From the NCBI GenBank assembly GCA_020832725.1, contig JAFIEC010000184.1, positions 1 through 6,527 of the forward strand: a DNA stretch of 6,527 bases, read 5' to 3'. The notes beneath the pieces are model-generated. The model did not search any database. It saw only the letters and a program-made list of their open reading frames with translations, and was not told the origin of the DNA. Of the stretch, positions 4,051-6,527 are shown in pieces (position 1 is the first letter of the stretch; each line of letters begins with the position of its first letter). The position numbers were made by a program, and so were the translations under genes. Source of the DNA: Paracoccaceae bacterium (GTDB lineage: Bacteria > Pseudomonadota > Alphaproteobacteria > Rhodobacterales > Rhodobacteraceae).

Positions 4051-6527
4051 TCAGCCCAGCATCCGGGCCGCCATCTCGGCCAGATCGCGGCTCAGGCCCG
4101 GGCTGCCCGCGATCCGCTCCAGCTCTGCCCGCATCAGGGCCTGACGCCCGGCATCATAGCGCCGCCACGTCTCGAAGGCGGTGGACATCCGCGCGGCGGT
4201 CTGCGGGTTGACCGGATCGAGGCGGATCAGCCAATCGGCAAGCAGCCGATAGCCGGCCCCATGGGATGCATGAAACCCCGCGTGATTGGCCGCCAGCGCC
4301 CCCATCAGCGCCCGGAAGCGGTTGGGGTTCCTCCAGTCGAAATCGGGATGCTGCGCCAGTTCAGCGGCCAGCGGCACTGCCCGTTCGGGCGCGGCCCGCA
4401 GCATCTGCAGCGAGAACCACTTGTCCATCACCAGCCGGTCTCCGGACCAGCGGTCGCGGAAGGCCGCCAGTTGCGCCGCTCCGGCATCGGCCTCCAGCAG
4501 GCAGCCCAGCGCGCCGAGGCTCTCGGTCATGTTGTCGGCGCGGGCAAAGACATCCGCCGCGATCCGCCCGCCGTCGCGCAGCGAGATCAGCTCCAGCGCC
4601 GCCTGTCCCAGCGCCCGTTTCCCGGCCGCGACCGCATCGGGGCTGTAGGGACCGGGCACATTCATCGCGGCATGCGTCCCGGGCAGCAGCCCGCCCAGAT
4701 GTTCGGCCAGCGCCAGCCGGAGGCGGCGGCGCGCTGCGTGAATCGCCTCGGGGTCGGGGGCGGTCCCGGCCTCGGCCAGGCTCTGGGCCAGATCGTCCTC
4801 GGAGGGCAGGCGCAGCATCAGCGCCCGAAAGGCAGGCTCCAGCCGGTCGTCGCGCTGCACCAGCTCCATCGCGCCCAGCCACCCGGCCCCCGGCGCGGCC
4901 CCCTCCCGGACCATGTCGAGCAGCAGGTCACGGGCCAGCTCATGGCCGGCTTCCCACTTGTTGAACGTGTCCGTGTCATGCGCGAGCAGAAAGGCCCGAC
5001 GCTCTGACGGAACAGGTGTTTCCAGGATCACGGGGGCAGAAAAACCCCGCAAGATTGATGGGATGGGGCGTTCTGCGAAACCATCGAATGAATAGCTCTG
5101 CCGGGTCTCGGTCAGTTCGAGAACGCGGGTGGGCATCACCTCTTGCCCGTCGGGCGACAACAATCCCAAGGCCACCGGAATATGCATGGGGCCGGACAAT
5201 GTACCCCCATCACTTGATGCATGTTTCTGTTCTATTGTAATGGTATATCGCCCATTATTGAACTCGTCCGTAAAGCTCAGCCGGGGCGTGCCCGGACGGG
5301 AATACCACAACACGAATTGTGAAAGATCGCGCCCCGTCGCCTCCTCGAAGACGGCGATCCAATCCTCGACGGTGCAGGCCTGCCCGTCATGACGGCTGAA
5401 GTAGAGATCGATCGCCCTTCGATACCCGTCTGATCCGACAAGGGTTTTCAGCATACGGATCAGCTCCGCCCCCTTCTCGTAGACCGTGGCGGTATAGAAG
5501 TTGTTGATCTCCACATAGGCCTCGGGCCGCACCGGATGGGCCAGCGGCCCCGCATCCTCGCGGAACTGGCGGGCGCGCAGCACCATCACATCACCGATCC
5601 GCCGGATCGATGCGCCCCGCGCATCGGCCGAGAATTGCTGGTCGCGGAAAACGGTCAACCCCTCCTTGAGGCAGAGCTGGAACCAGTCGCGGCAGGTGAT
5701 GCGGTTTCCTGTCCAGTTGTGGAAATATTCATGCGCCACGATCCGCTCGATGGCGTCGTAATCGCCATCTGTCGCGGTCTCGGGGCTGGCCAGAACGAAC
5801 TTGCTGTTGAAGATGTTCAGCCCCTTGTTCTCCATCGCGCCCATGTTGAAGTCGTCCACCGCCACGATGTTGAACACATCGAGATCGTATTCGCGGCCAT
5901 AGACTTCCTCGTCCCAGCGCATGGACCGCTGCAGCGCGTCCAGCGCATAGTCGCAGCGCACCTCGTCGCCCGGCCGCACCCAGACGGCAAGCTCCACCTC
6001 CCGGGCGGACGCGGTGGTGAAGCTGCCGCGCCGCGCGCGCAGATCGCCCGCCACCAGCGCGAACAGATAGGCGGGCTTGGGCCAGGGATCGTCCCATTCG
6101 GCCCAGCCGGGACCCGCCCCATCGGGATTGCCGTTCGACAGCAGGACCGGCAGCGCGCTCTCGATGCGGACGCGGAAGGGGGCCATCACGTCGGGCCGGT
6201 CGGGATAATAGGTGATGCGGCGAAAGCCCTCGGCCTCGCATTGGGTGCAGAACATTCCGCCCGACAGATACAGCCCCTCCAGCGCAGTGTTGGCCGAGGG
6301 GTCGATCTCCACCTCGCTCTCCAGCGTGAAGGGCCCCGGCGGCAGGGCCCCGGCCGGCACGACCAGCCCGCGCGCATCCGCCGCAAAGGCCCCCTCGCGC
6401 AGGGCTGCCCCGTCGATCGCCAGCGAGATCAGGCGCAACCCCTCGCCATCGAGGACCAGATCAGCCCCCGGCTCCAGCGGCTCCACCGCCAGCCGGGCGT
6501 GCACACGGGTGCGGGCCGGATCGAGGC
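4051..6527 (-). CDS. pepN: Aminopeptidase N (M1 zinc metallopeptidase), N-terminal tip missing at the window edge
   Basis: A cytoplasmic zinc aminopeptidase that removes N-terminal residues from peptides during protein turnover. 824 full codons are visible. The frame stays open to the right edge, reading LDPARTRVHARL, so GTG at 6504 is internal and about 25-35 residues lie outside. Counting from that GTG: an N-terminal beta domain contains FCTQCEAEGFRRITYYPDRPDV (85-106). The catalytic domain has the substrate motif GAMEN (222-226), the zinc site HEYFH (258-262) with the third ligand Glu281 in LKEGLTVFRDQ, and the transition-state Tyr342 in VYEKGAELIRM. A beta-sandwich domain (about 410-500) and a helical C-terminal domain follow, the E. 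coli PepN arrangement; all catalytic residues are present. Codons for residues 415-428 are unusually AT-rich. The gene converges on the transglycosylase gene. Confidence 0.96.
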   Translation of the reverse strand, partial: LDPARTRVHARLAVEPLEPGADLVLDGEGLRLISLAIDGAALREGAFAADARGLVVPAGALPPGPFTLESEVEIDPSANTALEGLYLSGGMFCTQCEAEGFRRITYYPDRPDVMAPFRVRIESALPVLLSNGNPDGAGPGWAEWDDPWPKPAYLFALVAGDLRARRGSFTTASAREVELAVWVRPGDEVRCDYALDALQRSMRWDEEVYGREYDLDVFNIVAVDDFNMGAMENKGLNIFNSKFVLASPETATDGDYDAIERIVAHEYFHNWTGNRITCRDWFQLCLKEGLTVFRDQQFSADARGASIRRIGDVMVLRARQFREDAGPLAHPVRPEAYVEINNFYTATVYEKGAELIRMLKTLVGSDGYRRAIDLYFSRHDGQACTVEDWIAVFEEATGRDLSQFVLWYSRPGTPRLSFTDEFNNGRYTITIEQKHASSDGGTLSGPMHIPVALGLLSPDGQEVMPTRVLELTETRQSYSFDGFAERPIPSILRGFSAPVILETPVPSERRAFLLAHDTDTFNKWEAGHELARDLLLDMVREGAAPGAGWLGAMELVQRDDRLEPAFRALMLRLPSEDDLAQSLAEAGTAPDPEAIHAARRRLRLALAEHLGGLLPGTHAAMNVPGPYSPDAVAAGKRALGQAALELISLRDGGRIAADVFARADNMTESLGALGCLLEADAGAAQLAAFRDRWSGDRLVMDKWFSLQMLRAAPERAVPLAAELAQHPDFDWRNPNRFRALMGALAANHAGFHASHGAGYRLLADWLIRLDPVNPQTAARMSTAFETWRRYDAGRQALMRAELERIAGSPGLSRDLAEMAARMLG

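Noticed and set aside
5129..5392. Plus-strand small open frame over the AT-rich patch in pepN
   Set aside because: It lies wholly inside pepN on the opposite strand, with no ribosome binding site or recognisable protein features; the AT-rich patch is better viewed as a codon-use anomaly of pepN.
6502..6504. GTG at 6504 as the pepN start
   Set aside because: The reading frame continues upstream to the window edge with family-like sequence, and the N-terminal beta domain would be incomplete.

Overview
The window is gene-dense, very GC-rich chromosomal DNA. Its gene content (a TRAP solute receptor, a YqaA-type DedA protein beside dsbB, a gamma-glutamyl-GABA-hydrolase-like amidotransferase, a small lipoprotein transglycosylase and aminopeptidase N), its high GC and its frequent GTG starts suggest an alphaproteobacterium, most likely of the Rhodobacterales/Paracoccaceae. 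That assignment is inferred from gene content and composition, not from a marker gene. I see no insertion sequence, prophage, CRISPR array, tRNA, rRNA or integration site.

Layout from left to right. Positions 1-128 are a spacer with a strong GC hairpin downstream of a TRAP-type periplasmic binding protein (minus strand, 129-1163). At the left edge a good Shine-Dalgarno sequence points into a gene that begins just as the window ends, probably the TRAP membrane subunits. Positions 1164-1338 are a divergent regulatory region with two perfect palindromes: a 16-bp one resembling a TetR-family operator and a 10-bp one resembling a LacI-family operator. Rightward from it run a YqaA-type DedA membrane protein (1339-1917) and dsbB (1920-2405), almost certainly one transcription unit. 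A class I glutamine-amidotransferase-fold hydrolase of the PuuD/C26 type (minus, 2411-3181) converges on dsbB with only 5 bp between stop codons. A second divergent region (3182-3420) contains hairpins and leads into a short lipoprotein lytic transglycosylase (plus, 3421-4011). This converges, across a 39-bp gap holding a hairpin, on a nearly complete pepN (minus, 4051 to beyond 6527; only the N-terminal tip is missing).

Functionally the genes belong to the cell envelope or to nutrient scavenging: TRAP uptake of an organic acid, membrane homeostasis (YqaA/DedA), reoxidation of the periplasmic disulfide machinery (DsbB), hydrolysis of gamma-glutamyl amides, peptidoglycan turnover, and cytoplasmic peptide degradation. 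They do not form one obvious pathway; only yqaA-dsbB looks like an operon. I found no convincing undescribed system. The best leads are the two palindromes in the 1164-1338 divergent region, the hairpin that may set the receptor-to-permease ratio of the TRAP genes, and an AT-rich, rare-codon island inside pepN at a domain boundary.
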